DNA of 40,951 bases from a virus: positions 1 to 40,951 of IMG/VR virus record IMGVR_UViG_3300012666_001113, one strand, 5' to 3'. Shown piece after piece: positions 21,783-30,653 of this stretch. Each line of letters begins with the position of its first letter. The first letter of the stretch is position 1. The translations under genes were made by a program, and so were the position numbers. The notes under the pieces were generated by a model. The model saw nothing but the letters and a program-made list of their open reading frames with translations, ran no database searches and had not been told where the DNA came from.

Positions 21783-23506
21783 TGAGTTTATATAATCCTG
21801 GATTTCTTGGTGAACATTTTAATTGGTGGATCGGACAGATTGCCGATGATTCCACTTGGAGAGATAACATACTGCCTGGAAAATTTACAGACAGAAATAG
21901 TGTCGTTGGATGGGGATATCGTTATAAAGTAAGAATCATTGGTCTTCACGATCAAGATGAAGAATCACTTCGTTCTGAAGAACTTGCTTGGGCACAAGTG
22001 ATGTATCCAGTGACGGCAGGAGGTGGACAAGCTTCTGCATCACAAACTCCAAATCTTCGTCAAGGAAATTTTGTATTTGGATTTTTCCTTGATGGGCAGG
22101 ATCAACAAGTCCCAGTCATTATGGGAGTTCTGGGTAATAATGCACAAACAGCATTATCTAATAAAACAGCACTCACTGGAGGAAAGAATTTTAGTCCTCA
22201 AAGTGGATTTGCAAATACTCAAGAACCAAAGGTAAGAGATAAAAAGGAAAAAGTTCCTGATGAAGAGAAAGTTATTGTAAAACCAAAGACACCAGAGCAG
22301 ACAGCAGAATGTGCTCCTGCTCCACCAAATGTCTCTGTAAATGAATACGGACTTCGTTCAGATAAGTCTCTTACACCCACTCAACTTGCAGATGCTCAAA
22401 GTGCAAGAGCAGAGGCAGACCAAAAAGGATTAACTGGTGTAGAAAGAGATAATTATGTTCAACAAAAAGTAGCACAAGGAATTAAAAATCGTTGTAGAGA
22501 AGCAAGTTCTCCAGCATCATTATCTCAACCAGGAGCAACAAAAGAAAGTACAAATGCAGTTCATCAGATAGGTGCAGGAGATAAAAAAAGACAGGATAAG
22601 TATCAAGAAAGAATTCCTCTATTAAAACCAGATGATAAAGTTGGATCTGCAATTAAAGCTATTCAAACGGTATTGGACAATTTGCTACAAGAAATAGCAA
22701 AGTATTTAAATGCTATTAAATGCTATGCGGATGCTGTTTCAAGTGTGATAAGAGAAATACTAAGTTTAATTTCAAAAGCTGCTTGCATTATCGCAAAATA
22801 TATGAAAATAATTTTTGATAAGATTATGGAATATGTTTTGAAGTTGTTAAACAAAGAATTGACCAAAATTGTTTCTGCAATGCCTTCAAGTATGAGGCAT
22901 ATGATTGCAGACATTAAAGAAATTATTACTGAACTTATTTTATGCTTGTATAATAAAATTACTCAAGGATTATGTGGTTTAATTGAATCTTTATTGCTTG
23001 CTGCATTGCAACCAGAAAAGATAGAACAACAAGCAAGACAAAGCACTGATGATAAAAGAAAGCACCCATATGTCCCAATGTGTTATGCTGAAGAAATTGT
23101 AGGGCAAGCAATTTCTTTCAGTAAAAATGATATCACAGAAGCAAACAATACTTTAATTAATAATGTTAATGCTTTTCTGGATGATGTTCAGGGTCAAATT
23201 TCTGGAGTAAATGGACCTTTCTCAGATATTACTTCATTGATTGGAAACATTGATGGAAGTATGACTTCTGCTTTAAGTTTTGAAAATCTTAAATTAAATC
23301 TTTTTGGATGTGAATTAAAACCAAATGTGGCAGTATCAGACTTCTATACTTTTGCAAGAGGTGGTGCATCACAACCAGAACCTCAAACACCAAATCTTAA
23401 GTCCGTTGAAGACGTTGCAGCAAAAGCAACATCAGTAACTCCAACTGCAGAGGTTCCTTATGTTGAGCCAACAAAAGCAACTCCAGACGTGAATTTAAAG
23501 AGATAA
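21782..23506 (+). CDS. gp5: Baseplate hub and spike protein gp5 (no lysozyme domain)
   Basis: 574 residues. The N-terminal 130 residues form the gp5 OB-fold: WWIGQIADDSTW, WGYRYKVRIIGLHD, ELAWAQVMYPVTAGGG, NLRQGNFVFGFFLDG and VPVIMGVLGNN. The lysozyme domain of T4 gp5 is absent. The middle carries a long helical, amphipathic region (about 290-420) and the end is Pro/Thr-rich. The C-terminal beta-helix of T4 gp5 appears to be a separate gene at 27718. The wall-cutting role may have moved to the SleB-like tape-measure proteins. Start overlaps the CP12-like stop. Confidence 0.85.
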   Translation: MSLYNPGFLGEHFNWWIGQIADDSTWRDNILPGKFTDRNSVVGWGYRYKVRIIGLHDQDEESLRSEELAWAQVMYPVTAGGGQASASQTPNLRQGNFVFGFFLDGQDQQVPVIMGVLGNNAQTALSNKTALTGGKNFSPQSGFANTQEPKVRDKKEKVPDEEKVIVKPKTPEQTAECAPAPPNVSVNEYGLRSDKSLTPTQLADAQSARAEADQKGLTGVERDNYVQQKVAQGIKNRCREASSPASLSQPGATKESTNAVHQIGAGDKKRQDKYQERIPLLKPDDKVGSAIKAIQTVLDNLLQEIAKYLNAIKCYADAVSSVIREILSLISKAACIIAKYMKIIFDKIMEYVLKLLNKELTKIVSAMPSSMRHMIADIKEIITELILCLYNKITQGLCGLIESLLLAALQPEKIEQQARQSTDDKRKHPYVPMCYAEEIVGQAISFSKNDITEANNTLINNVNAFLDDVQGQISGVNGPFSDITSLIGNIDGSMTSALSFENLKLNLFGCELKPNVAVSDFYTFARGGASQPEPQTPNLKSVEDVAAKATSVTPTAEVPYVEPTKATPDVNLKR

Positions 23507-23509
23507 ATA
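23502..23509 (+). promoter_or_regulatory. T4-type late promoter element (GATAAATA) before the PA14-repeat gene
   Basis: GATAAATA overlaps the gp5 stop codon and lies 35 bases upstream of the next start, a spacing like that of the other late elements in this window. Confidence 0.5.
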
Positions 23510-23544
23510 TGATTAAACTGGAATTTAAGAAAGATATAATATAG

Positions 23545-26500
23545 ATGTCTTTTAATATTTTTGGACCTGCCTCACAAGATGCGATTAAAGTAGGATACAT
23601 TTCCACCGACAGGGGATTTGTTGAGGGTGTGTCCGTCTGTGAAGCTAATGATTATGCAAAATTAAATCCTGGAACTCGTTTTGTATTTAAGACCAGGAAC
23701 TTTATTAAGTATCTAAACATCAATGAAGTTAATCAACTCACTCCAAACGATATAGTTTCTCAAGAGAATCCTTGTGGAGGAATTCAACTTGAATCTGAGT
23801 GTGGACCCCCTCAAGTTTATTTTTATGGTGGTGGTGGAGTTGGTGTTCAGGGTAATCCAGTCATCGGTCAAGATGGTGCATTACTTGCGATTGACTTAGT
23901 TTCTGGTGGATTTGGATATCAATATGCACCGATTGTAGAAGTTAAAGATGGGTGCAATATTGGAGTTGGTGCAGTTACTCGTGCTGTCATTGGAGAAATT
24001 ACGGAAACTGTCGAATTTTATGATCAAGAAGATGATTTTGAAGAGTATGAAATCTGTGAACCAACTGATGTTGGATATGGTTTAAGATATGATCCAAATG
24101 GAAAAGAACTTGGATCCTGGGATCCGACTCTCTATGCAAATTTATCCAAAGATCCGATTGCAAGGGAAATTAAAGAATATCAAGACTTTCTTCAGCAGTT
24201 ACAAAATCCTTGGTGGAGTACAAGAAAAGAACCTCCTCTAAGATTAACTTCTGCAAACAAGGTTACAAGAACCAAGTTTAATGTTGATTATCCTGCTTGG
24301 AATGAATTTATGAATTCATTTGCAGTATCTCCTGTTTCTCCATCAAATGTTCCGGGAAGTGATTTTGCAGGAATTCCTTTTACATTTGAATGGGAAGAAG
24401 AGTTTCCTTATGATGGTGAGTATGTCTTTAGAGGATTGTGTGATAATAAAGCAGAGTTTTATTTAGATAATGTTAAAATAACAGATCTGAGATCTTTTAA
24501 AGATTCTCCTGAAGCAATCACAAAAACGATTAAAGCAGGTGTTCATAGAATTAGATTAGACTTATTGAATATTCCAATCAAAGAAAAAGTCATAAAGCAA
24601 GTTATAACACAACCATCCACTCCAAATCAAAAACCATTTAAAGTTACTGCTGCTTATTCTGGAGTAAAAAACCTAGTAAATAATTTTAAGGCAGGTATTT
24701 ACAAAGTAAAAGTAGCGTATGATCAAGTAACTGGTCCTTCTGGAATTGCTATTGAAATCAAAAATAAATCAAATGGAAAAATAGTTTTTGATAGTTTAAG
24801 AAATATTAATAGTTCCAATGTGAAATTAATTCCAGTTACTTCGGGAGAATATCCCTTAAATGAATTCTCTAAAAATTCTGCAGAGAGTCAAATCTTTTTG
24901 CAAAGAAGTGGAGTTCTTCCTGAAAATGTAAAGGATAATACAACTACAAATATTGAATGGGCAAATGTATACATTAATGAAAGTGGAGATTATGAAATTT
25001 CTGCAAGTGTTGATGATCAAATGGTTCTTGAAGTATTAATTGCAAGTGCTTTACCTCTAGAAATTGCGCCACAACCTCCAAAAACATCAACATCAACATC
25101 ATCACAAAATATACAATCAAGAAATATTTTTAATACTATTGATTACATCAATAGAGCAAATAGACAACTTTGGAGAATTGATCCAACAGCAGGAAGAGAC
25201 TCTGGATTTATAAATCAATATGGAATTCTTCCCTTTGATCCTTCTTCTTCAGGAGCACAAGAAGAAAGTTATGTTGGAACCCATAGGATTGTTTGGGATA
25301 ATTTAGACTTTCCAATTGATGGTAATTATAACATTGAAATAATGGTAGATGATAATGTGAATCTTACTTTTAGTGGACCAGGTGGAGATACTGTAATTAC
25401 TAAGAGAGGATTTAGTAGTCCCGGAAGAAGCACAGGTAAAACTTTAGAAACAAAATTCTTTAAAGCAGGAAAATATAAACTGACTGCTGACTTGGAGCAA
25501 ATTAATGTTGGTCCTTTGGCAAAAGGAAATCCAATGGCTCTTGCAATAAATGTTGAAACTTCATTTACTGAAGAAGAAGTTATCTCTGCAAAGTCTTGGA
25601 ATGAAAATCCAATGGGAGTTGCATTGACAATTGATGCTCCAATGCCTCCAATTCCTCAAGAACCTATCATACAACAAGAGGGTAGATGCCCAAATAATCC
25701 AATTTGGACAACAAGATTTCCTAGTGGAAAGGAAAAGTGGTGGCCAGTTAAATATGTGAAAACTCCAGGAGAGGGACCAAGTTGGAGTCAATTTATGAAT
25801 CGTTATGCGATTTCTCCAGTTCCTCCTTTATCAAAAAAAGGAAGTGATAGTGGTGGAGTTGTTTATAGGAATTCTTGGAATTTGGATATCCCTTATGACG
25901 GGTTTTATGCGCTTAAATCAACTGTTGATAATGCGGGTAGAATCTTAATTGATGATGTGCCGATTATGCAGGCAAATTATATACCAATAGAATTAAGAAA
26001 TACTAGAGGTGGAAGTGGTGCTCAACAAAGAAGTGGTATTGCTGATATTGATGGTGGTAGAATTTTTAACTGGAGGGAAAATAATCCCAAACCAAAGAAA
26101 GTTTTTCTAACAAAAGGAAAACATACAATACAAGTTGAAGTTGAAAATGGAATTACAGAAACATTTCAATTAGTAGATAAAAAGATTTTTAGCACAAGAG
26201 ACTGGATTGTCAGTGCTCAAGGACCAAAAACAGTTGATGTTGACTTTGATATATCAGTTACTGGATTGTATGCAAACACTTTTAAAATTGAAGAATTGGG
26301 AATTAATGTTTCAAAACAATATGGAGAAGGAAAAGAGGTTCGTCAAAAAATTAAAAAAACTTTGGAATATGGAAAAGTATACACTGTAAATCTATCAAGT
26401 GTTCAGGGAAGAATTCAACAAAGATTCCCCGCAGAAAATTTTCTACAAGTTGAAGATTCTAATAATCCAAATAATCCCTATCGTGATATTGAATGTCTTG

Positions 26501-27681
26501 CAAGTGTTGGAAAGTTTTTCGGTTCTCAAGGAGACACTTGTAACTTTGTTGTTACTTACAAACCACCAGCAACAACAAGTGGAACTTCAAAAAGTGGTGC
26601 TGTTTATGAAGGCCCAACAGCAATTGCAAACTACAGTGGAGATTTTATATCTCCACTTTTTGAAGATGTGAATGCAAAACCAAATGAAGAAATTCAAGGA
26701 AAGACTTGGATTTTCCGTTGGAGTAATGTAGATTTTTCAGAAGATGGTCAATACACCTTAGAAGCAGAGGCAGATGATACTTTGATTGTTAAAATTGATG
26801 GAGTTAAAGTTGGAGAATCAAAAGTATTTGAAGGTAGAAGAAAAACAAACTTTAATATTACTAAAGGAAAGAGGACTGTTGAATTAGAACTCTCAAATAT
26901 AAGAATACCTGATACTGGATTCCAACAAAATCCTGTTGTTGGATTTGTACAGATTACTAAAAAAGTAAATCAAGCAACTGGAGTCAGCAAACCTTGGATA
27001 GAAAACCCAATGGGAATTTCTGCAATTTTAATTCCCCCACCTTGCCCTAAGAGAATTAGAGGAAAAGGTGTTGTTACTGATGTCATTGTTGATGATCCTG
27101 GAAATGGATTTCCACGCCCAGGAACAGGCGATTACCCAGTATCATTAAGACTTAAGAATGTTATTGTAGACGATACGGGTATCAATTACAGTTGTGGGTT
27201 AGACCAAATTCAAATTACACCAAGTAATGGTGCTGTTCTTGATTATGAATGTGATACTTTTGGTAGAATTATCAACGTAAAAGTTCTAAACCCTGGTCTT
27301 GGATTCACAAGATATCCAGAGATTACTCTACCATCAGACACAGGAATCAATGCATCATTTAGACCACAGTTTGAAGTTGTAAGAGATCCAATTGTTACTG
27401 AACCACAAAAACTGATTCAAGTTACTGATTTGGTTGGACTCAAGCAAACAGGATATGTAGATGGTCGTGCGTATTATGGTGCAGTCTTTTATAAAGAAGG
27501 TATTCGTTACGCTGGATTCTATGAAACTCCAGGGCAACTTGTACAAGTTTATGATACTCTTCAAGAAAGTATTGATGCTCAAGTCACTACACCTCCATCT
27601 GCGATTCAGAGACAAGGTACGGATATTACCAGCAACGATCCAAGACTTAATCTTCCAGGCACTCCCGAAAATCTTATCTAA
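23545..27681 (+). CDS. Giant baseplate/tail structural protein with PA14-like repeats
   Basis: 1378 residues. Five segments have the pattern DG-x-Y-x(5-8)-DD/DN-x(4)-hydrophobic-DG/DN seen in PA14-type beta-sandwiches, near residues 287, 475, 587, 780 and 1062 (for example FPYDGEYVFRGLCDNKAEFY). Around 250 and 745 a longer block is duplicated (W-x2-FMN-x2-A-x-SPV-x-P...GSD...PYDG). Both ends hold SGGFGYQYAPIVEV- or GLGFTRYPEITL-like Gly-Tyr-Pro motifs common in cyanophage virion proteins. PA14 modules bind sugars in many proteins, so a role in contacting host lipopolysaccharide is plausible but unproven. It has a late promoter element and stands between gp5 and the spike. Confidence 0.7.
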   Translation: MSFNIFGPASQDAIKVGYISTDRGFVEGVSVCEANDYAKLNPGTRFVFKTRNFIKYLNINEVNQLTPNDIVSQENPCGGIQLESECGPPQVYFYGGGGVGVQGNPVIGQDGALLAIDLVSGGFGYQYAPIVEVKDGCNIGVGAVTRAVIGEITETVEFYDQEDDFEEYEICEPTDVGYGLRYDPNGKELGSWDPTLYANLSKDPIAREIKEYQDFLQQLQNPWWSTRKEPPLRLTSANKVTRTKFNVDYPAWNEFMNSFAVSPVSPSNVPGSDFAGIPFTFEWEEEFPYDGEYVFRGLCDNKAEFYLDNVKITDLRSFKDSPEAITKTIKAGVHRIRLDLLNIPIKEKVIKQVITQPSTPNQKPFKVTAAYSGVKNLVNNFKAGIYKVKVAYDQVTGPSGIAIEIKNKSNGKIVFDSLRNINSSNVKLIPVTSGEYPLNEFSKNSAESQIFLQRSGVLPENVKDNTTTNIEWANVYINESGDYEISASVDDQMVLEVLIASALPLEIAPQPPKTSTSTSSQNIQSRNIFNTIDYINRANRQLWRIDPTAGRDSGFINQYGILPFDPSSSGAQEESYVGTHRIVWDNLDFPIDGNYNIEIMVDDNVNLTFSGPGGDTVITKRGFSSPGRSTGKTLETKFFKAGKYKLTADLEQINVGPLAKGNPMALAINVETSFTEEEVISAKSWNENPMGVALTIDAPMPPIPQEPIIQQEGRCPNNPIWTTRFPSGKEKWWPVKYVKTPGEGPSWSQFMNRYAISPVPPLSKKGSDSGGVVYRNSWNLDIPYDGFYALKSTVDNAGRILIDDVPIMQANYIPIELRNTRGGSGAQQRSGIADIDGGRIFNWRENNPKPKKVFLTKGKHTIQVEVENGITETFQLVDKKIFSTRDWIVSAQGPKTVDVDFDISVTGLYANTFKIEELGINVSKQYGEGKEVRQKIKKTLEYGKVYTVNLSSVQGRIQQRFPAENFLQVEDSNNPNNPYRDIECLASVGKFFGSQGDTCNFVVTYKPPATTSGTSKSGAVYEGPTAIANYSGDFISPLFEDVNAKPNEEIQGKTWIFRWSNVDFSEDGQYTLEAEADDTLIVKIDGVKVGESKVFEGRRKTNFNITKGKRTVELELSNIRIPDTGFQQNPVVGFVQITKKVNQATGVSKPWIENPMGISAILIPPPCPKRIRGKGVVTDVIVDDPGNGFPRPGTGDYPVSLRLKNVIVDDTGINYSCGLDQIQITPSNGAVLDYECDTFGRIINVKVLNPGLGFTRYPEITLPSDTGINASFRPQFEVVRDPIVTEPQKLIQVTDLVGLKQTGYVDGRAYYGAVFYKEGIRYAGFYETPGQLVQVYDTLQESIDAQVTTPPSAIQRQGTDITSNDPRLNLPGTPENLI

Positions 27682-27717
27682 ATCTTGATTAAATACTTAT
27701 CATATAGAAATTTATAA

Positions 27718-28434
27718 ATGCCTCTTTCTGACGATTTTACAAGAGAGATTGAAAATCAATCTCAACAGGTTTTTGGAAATCTTGATGACATTGCAAACAG
27801 ATGTGCTGTTGATAGATTAGGTGCTACTGAAGGTGGAAACGCAAGCACAAATCCATCAGATACAGCAAAGCAGAATTATACTGCAATTCGTTATGGAAAT
27901 GATCACGGATCTATTAGCTTTGGACACATTCACGAAAAAGCAGATGTAACTGCTGCAGTTATTCTTCAGACTCCTGATGGAAGACACCAACTTTCTATGG
28001 ACAAAGATGGTCCAAGAAAGGGATGGACGACACTTACAGCACCTGGAAATATCCAGATAGAGGCTGGAAGTGATAATCAAGAGGCACAAGACACCTTGAT
28101 GATTAATTCAAAAAATGGTAATATACTTATTGTTGCATCTAATGGTAAAATTAGATTAGAGGGAACTGATATTGAATTAATTGCTACTGGTGAGGGTGGA
28201 AGTAAAGGAAATATCCGAATGACTGCATCCGAAAACATCAGTGCAGACTCAAAGAAGTTTCTAGTTAATGCTTCGGCATCATATAAAATCTGTACTCCTG
28301 GAACTGGAGAAATAATTTCAAACGGAGTCTTAAAGATGTATGGATCTATTATTCAAGGAGTCACTGATGCTTGTGCAAAAAAAGATTCAAAAGTAGGCGG
28401 TCAAAATTTTCAAAGAAAAAATAATCAAATTTAA
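27718..28434 (+). CDS. Beta-helical spike protein (gp5 C-terminal/VgrG-like)
   Basis: 238 residues. The start is polar; from about residue 85 the sequence turns into short repeating strands (LMINSKNGNILIVASNGKIR, IELIATGEGGSKGNIRMTAS, SADSKKFLVNASASYK) ending in LKMYGSIIQGV. This repeated 8-10-residue rhythm matches the triple-stranded beta-helix of T4 gp5C and VgrG spikes. It supplies the needle missing from the gp5 gene upstream. A PAAR-type tip was not recognised. It has no clear ribosome site (ATG preceded by AAATTTATAA). Confidence 0.65.
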   Translation: MPLSDDFTREIENQSQQVFGNLDDIANRCAVDRLGATEGGNASTNPSDTAKQNYTAIRYGNDHGSISFGHIHEKADVTAAVILQTPDGRHQLSMDKDGPRKGWTTLTAPGNIQIEAGSDNQEAQDTLMINSKNGNILIVASNGKIRLEGTDIELIATGEGGSKGNIRMTASENISADSKKFLVNASASYKICTPGTGEIISNGVLKMYGSIIQGVTDACAKKDSKVGGQNFQRKNNQI

Positions 28435-28445
28435 GGAGATTATAA

Positions 28446-29240
28446 ATGAGTTTTACTCAAGACGATGTAAATGTAGGAGGACAACTTAAAGTAGGAACTG
28501 GTATTGTTCCTGCCATTAAAGAGGGTGATCAAAAGATTAATGGATCAATGTTTGCAGAAGGCCCTGCAGTTTTTGGAAGTCCAACACACTTTCCAACTGC
28601 ATATGCAACTGTAAACATTGGTCCTCTTACAAACAGTGATCCAGATACTGTTCCTCCGTTTGTTCCAGGATCTTTATGCTTACCTGTAAGTAATCCCTAT
28701 GCATTATGCGTTTCTGATAATGCTGCAATTATGGGAAACCTTGATGTGAATTTTAGGATTCAAGCAGGTGGAGACTTAACAGTTTCTGGTAATGTAATTT
28801 CCAATTGTGGTGGTCATATTCTTGCAGCAAAGAAAAACTTTGATATTCCTCACCCAACAAAAGAAGGATGGAGACTTCGCCATACCTGCCCAGAAGGACC
28901 ATCTAATGATGTTTATGTGAGGGGTAAGGTTCTCAACAGAACTGAGATTGAACTTCCAAAGTATTGGAAGAAACTTGTTGATTTTACTACAATCACTGTG
29001 TCTCTTACACCGATTGGAGCACATCAAGACGTAATCATCAAAAGAATTGATGAGGAGAAAGTCTATCTTCAATCGAGAAGTGGAATTCCTATTCATTGCT
29101 TCTATCATATCTTTGGAACACGTGCCGATGGTGAACGATTGATTCCAGAATATGAAGGAGAAAGCCCAGCAGATTATCCAGGAAACAATAACGAATATTC
29201 AGTTTCTGGATATCACTATGATGTTAGAAAGGAGGATTGA
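28446..29240 (+). CDS. Short fibre/tip protein, paralogue 1
   Basis: 264 residues, with AAGGAG upstream of the ATG. The C-terminal 140 residues form a domain shared with the next gene: KKNFDIPHPTKEGWRLRHTC, PEGPSNDVYVRGKV, LPKYWKKLVDF, VSLTPIGAHQD and EYEGES. I recall this (HP...LRH..EGPE..VY.RG..) domain at the ends of many cyanophage and other viral fibre proteins. The N-terminal half is Gly/Pro/Asp-rich. Likely a virion surface or tail tip protein; the precise role is unknown. Confidence 0.65.
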   Translation: MSFTQDDVNVGGQLKVGTGIVPAIKEGDQKINGSMFAEGPAVFGSPTHFPTAYATVNIGPLTNSDPDTVPPFVPGSLCLPVSNPYALCVSDNAAIMGNLDVNFRIQAGGDLTVSGNVISNCGGHILAAKKNFDIPHPTKEGWRLRHTCPEGPSNDVYVRGKVLNRTEIELPKYWKKLVDFTTITVSLTPIGAHQDVIIKRIDEEKVYLQSRSGIPIHCFYHIFGTRADGERLIPEYEGESPADYPGNNNEYSVSGYHYDVRKED

Positions 29241-29242
29241 AA

Positions 29243-29992
29243 ATGCCAGCACCAGGACAACCAGAAAATGTAGAATTTCCAGGAGAATTTATACCATCTG
29301 CGAGTGGAAAAAACTGCGATAAGTTTGCAGGAGGATGGGGTCTCCCAATGAATGATTATGAATATATTTGGTATTCAAATGCGGATGAAAGTCGTTATCC
29401 AGCAGATGCTTGTAGACCTTATTATCACCGAGCAGCACAGATTGATAATTTTAAAGTAAATACTTTACTTGATGGTGGAGGAAGTATCACAATGGGAGGA
29501 AACGTAAGCTCAAATGGTGGAGCACACGTTCTTTCTAATAAAAAAAATCTTCCATTTGATATGCCTCATCCTAATAAACCAGGATGGAGACTTCGCCACG
29601 TTTGTATTGAAGGACCAGAAATTGCTGTTTATTGTAGGGGTAAAGTATCTCAAGATGGAATTATTAATCTTCCATCTTTTTGGGAAGGTCTCATAAATCC
29701 AGAAGATATTACAATCAATTTAACTCCTATTGGTTCCTGGCAAGAATTATTTGTTAAGGAAATTCGTTGGGGGAAACAAATTGTTGTTCGTAATAATGCG
29801 GGTGGAGCAATTAATGCAGACTATCACATCATTGCTCGCCGTCTTGATGATGATTTGGTGGTAGAATATGAGGGAGAAACTCACGAAGATTATCCGAATG
29901 GCAATGAAGGATATTCATTTAACTTTGAACATAATTATGTGAAGAACCTGATTCAAGAGACCGTCAGAGAACACCTTGACAATCCGTCCTGA
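29243..29992 (+). CDS. Short fibre/tip protein, paralogue 2
   Basis: 249 residues from the ATG at 29243, chosen because GGAGG lies seven bases upstream; an in-frame TTG at 29237 is less likely. The C-terminal domain repeats that of the preceding gene: MPHPNKPGWRLRHVC, IEGPEIAVYCRGKV, LPSFWEGL, INLTPIGSWQE and EYEGE, with about half of these positions shared. The N-terminus differs completely (aromatic, Cys-containing). The last codons contain the sigma70-type promoter of the following early gene. It ends the tail module. Confidence 0.65.
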   Translation: MPAPGQPENVEFPGEFIPSASGKNCDKFAGGWGLPMNDYEYIWYSNADESRYPADACRPYYHRAAQIDNFKVNTLLDGGGSITMGGNVSSNGGAHVLSNKKNLPFDMPHPNKPGWRLRHVCIEGPEIAVYCRGKVSQDGIINLPSFWEGLINPEDITINLTPIGSWQELFVKEIRWGKQIVVRNNAGGAINADYHIIARRLDDDLVVEYEGETHEDYPNGNEGYSFNFEHNYVKNLIQETVREHLDNPS

Positions 29993-30004
29993 CCCTGCTA
30001 TGAT
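29976..30004 (+). promoter_or_regulatory. Sigma70-type promoter of the accessory island
   Basis: TTGACA (29976-29981), 17 bases, TATGAT (29999-30004), in the last codons of the fibre gene and just past its stop. Start of transcription would fall near 30011, 20 bases before the next gene. It marks the switch from late to early-type expression. Confidence 0.75.
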
Positions 30005-30030
30005 AATCCAGTAATCAACAAACGGACCGA

Positions 30031-30252
30031 ATGCAAGATCAACCCCTGGCAGAACCACAATCAACCAATGGAAATCAAGAGTACTTAACACGTTGCGTTG
30101 TAGACCCTCTCAAAAGGACTGTGTATCTGTATTCTAATGAAGGCAAAGAAAAGCAAGTGACCTGTGAAACTATAGATCAGTTTATGAATGTATTAAAGTT
30201 AGTTCGTTCTCGTGTAAGTGATGATTGTCTTGCGTATGCAAATCCACTTTAA
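30031..30252 (+). CDS. Small conserved-looking early protein
   Basis: 73 residues. It opens with a Gln/Pro/Asn-rich stretch (MQDQPLAEPQSTNGNQE), followed by a beta-strand core (YLTRCVVDPLKRTVYLYS) and a helix (IDQFMNVLKLVRSRV), ending DDCLAYANPL. First gene behind a strong sigma70-type promoter, so probably early. No function was recognised. Confidence 0.65.
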   Translation: MQDQPLAEPQSTNGNQEYLTRCVVDPLKRTVYLYSNEGKEKQVTCETIDQFMNVLKLVRSRVSDDCLAYANPL

Positions 30253-30313
30253 GTTTCATTTTAGGTCCAAAAAAATCCCCGGCAAAAATTCCCACACGAT
30301 ACTTTTTTAAAGT

Positions 30314-30520
30314 ATGAATTTTTACAAAATCAGTAAGTGGAACTTTTATGAAGTTCCTGTAAAAACAACTCCAGAAAACGTTAAAGAGGCAAACGAAGCA
30401 CTTTTTGTTGCAAAATGGAATTTGCCTCAAGCAGCAAAACATTGTGGAATGTCACAAAAAGAAATGAAGTTGACATTTTATGAGTATTTGAAGTATCATC
30501 CAAGAACCTATCAAGGATGA
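30314..30520 (+). CDS. Small helix-turn-helix-like protein
   Basis: 68 residues. After WNFYEVPVKTTPENVKEAN, the segment LFVAKWNLPQAAKHCGMSQK has the spacing of a helix-turn-helix (A-x3-C-G-M-S-x-K), so DNA binding is possible. The rest is aromatic (MKLTFYEYLKYHPRTY). The start codon lies in an ATACTTT/AAAGTAT inverted repeat and has no ribosome site. Its coding sequence contains the tRNA-Leu promoter. Function is inferred only from this pattern. Confidence 0.55.
   Translation: MNFYKISKWNFYEVPVKTTPENVKEANEALFVAKWNLPQAAKHCGMSQKEMKLTFYEYLKYHPRTYQG
30470..30499 (+). promoter_or_regulatory. Candidate sigma70-type promoter of tRNA-Leu
   Basis: TTGACA (30470-30475), 18 bases, TATCAT (30494-30499), within the end of the previous small gene. 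Transcription would start near 30506, about 20 bases before the tRNA. Confidence 0.55.
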
Positions 30521-30527
30521 TTTTTAT

Positions 30528-30611
30528 GGGCGAGTGTCGTAATAGGTAGCCGAATCGCACTTAAAATGCGCTGGGAGTAATCCCGTGGGGGTTCGAGTCC
30601 CCCCTTGCCCA
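30528..30611 (+). tRNA. trnL(uaa): tRNA-Leu (anticodon UAA)
   Basis: 84 bases. The 7-bp acceptor stem is GGGCGAG (30528-30534) with CTTGCCC (30604-30610), one G-U pair, discriminator A. The anticodon TAA sits at 30562-30564 in a seven-base loop closed by CGCA/TGCG. A long variable arm (GGGA-GTAA-TCCC) marks a class II tRNA, and the T arm has GGTTCGAGTCC. No 3' CCA is encoded. It would read UUA (and UUG), frequent in this AT-rich phage. Confidence 0.93.
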
Positions 30612-30612
30612 T

Positions 30613-30652
30613 TAACTACTTAAAATATATAAATAGTTCTTTTAAGTAGTTA
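30613..30652 (+). repeat. Perfect 13-bp inverted repeat after tRNA-Leu, enclosing a late promoter
   Basis: TAACTACTTAAAA (30613-30625) pairs with TTTTAAGTAGTTA (30640-30652) around a 14-base loop that contains TATAAATA. It starts two bases after the tRNA and ends two bases before the HNH start. It may act as a processing or termination structure for the tRNA, or mark an insertion end. Confidence 0.9.
30628..30635 (+). promoter_or_regulatory. T4-type late promoter of the HNH gene, perfect TATAAATA
   Basis: Exact late consensus, 19 bases upstream of the HNH start, in the loop of a 13-bp inverted repeat. Confidence 0.65.
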
Positions 30653-30653
30653 T

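Noticed and set aside
27713-27720. TATAAATG just before the spike gene
   Set aside because: It contains the start codon of the gene, so it cannot serve as that gene's promoter.
30299-30315. ATACTTT-TTT-AAAGTAT as a terminator of the preceding small gene
   Set aside because: AT-only stem with no T run after it, and it covers the next start codon.
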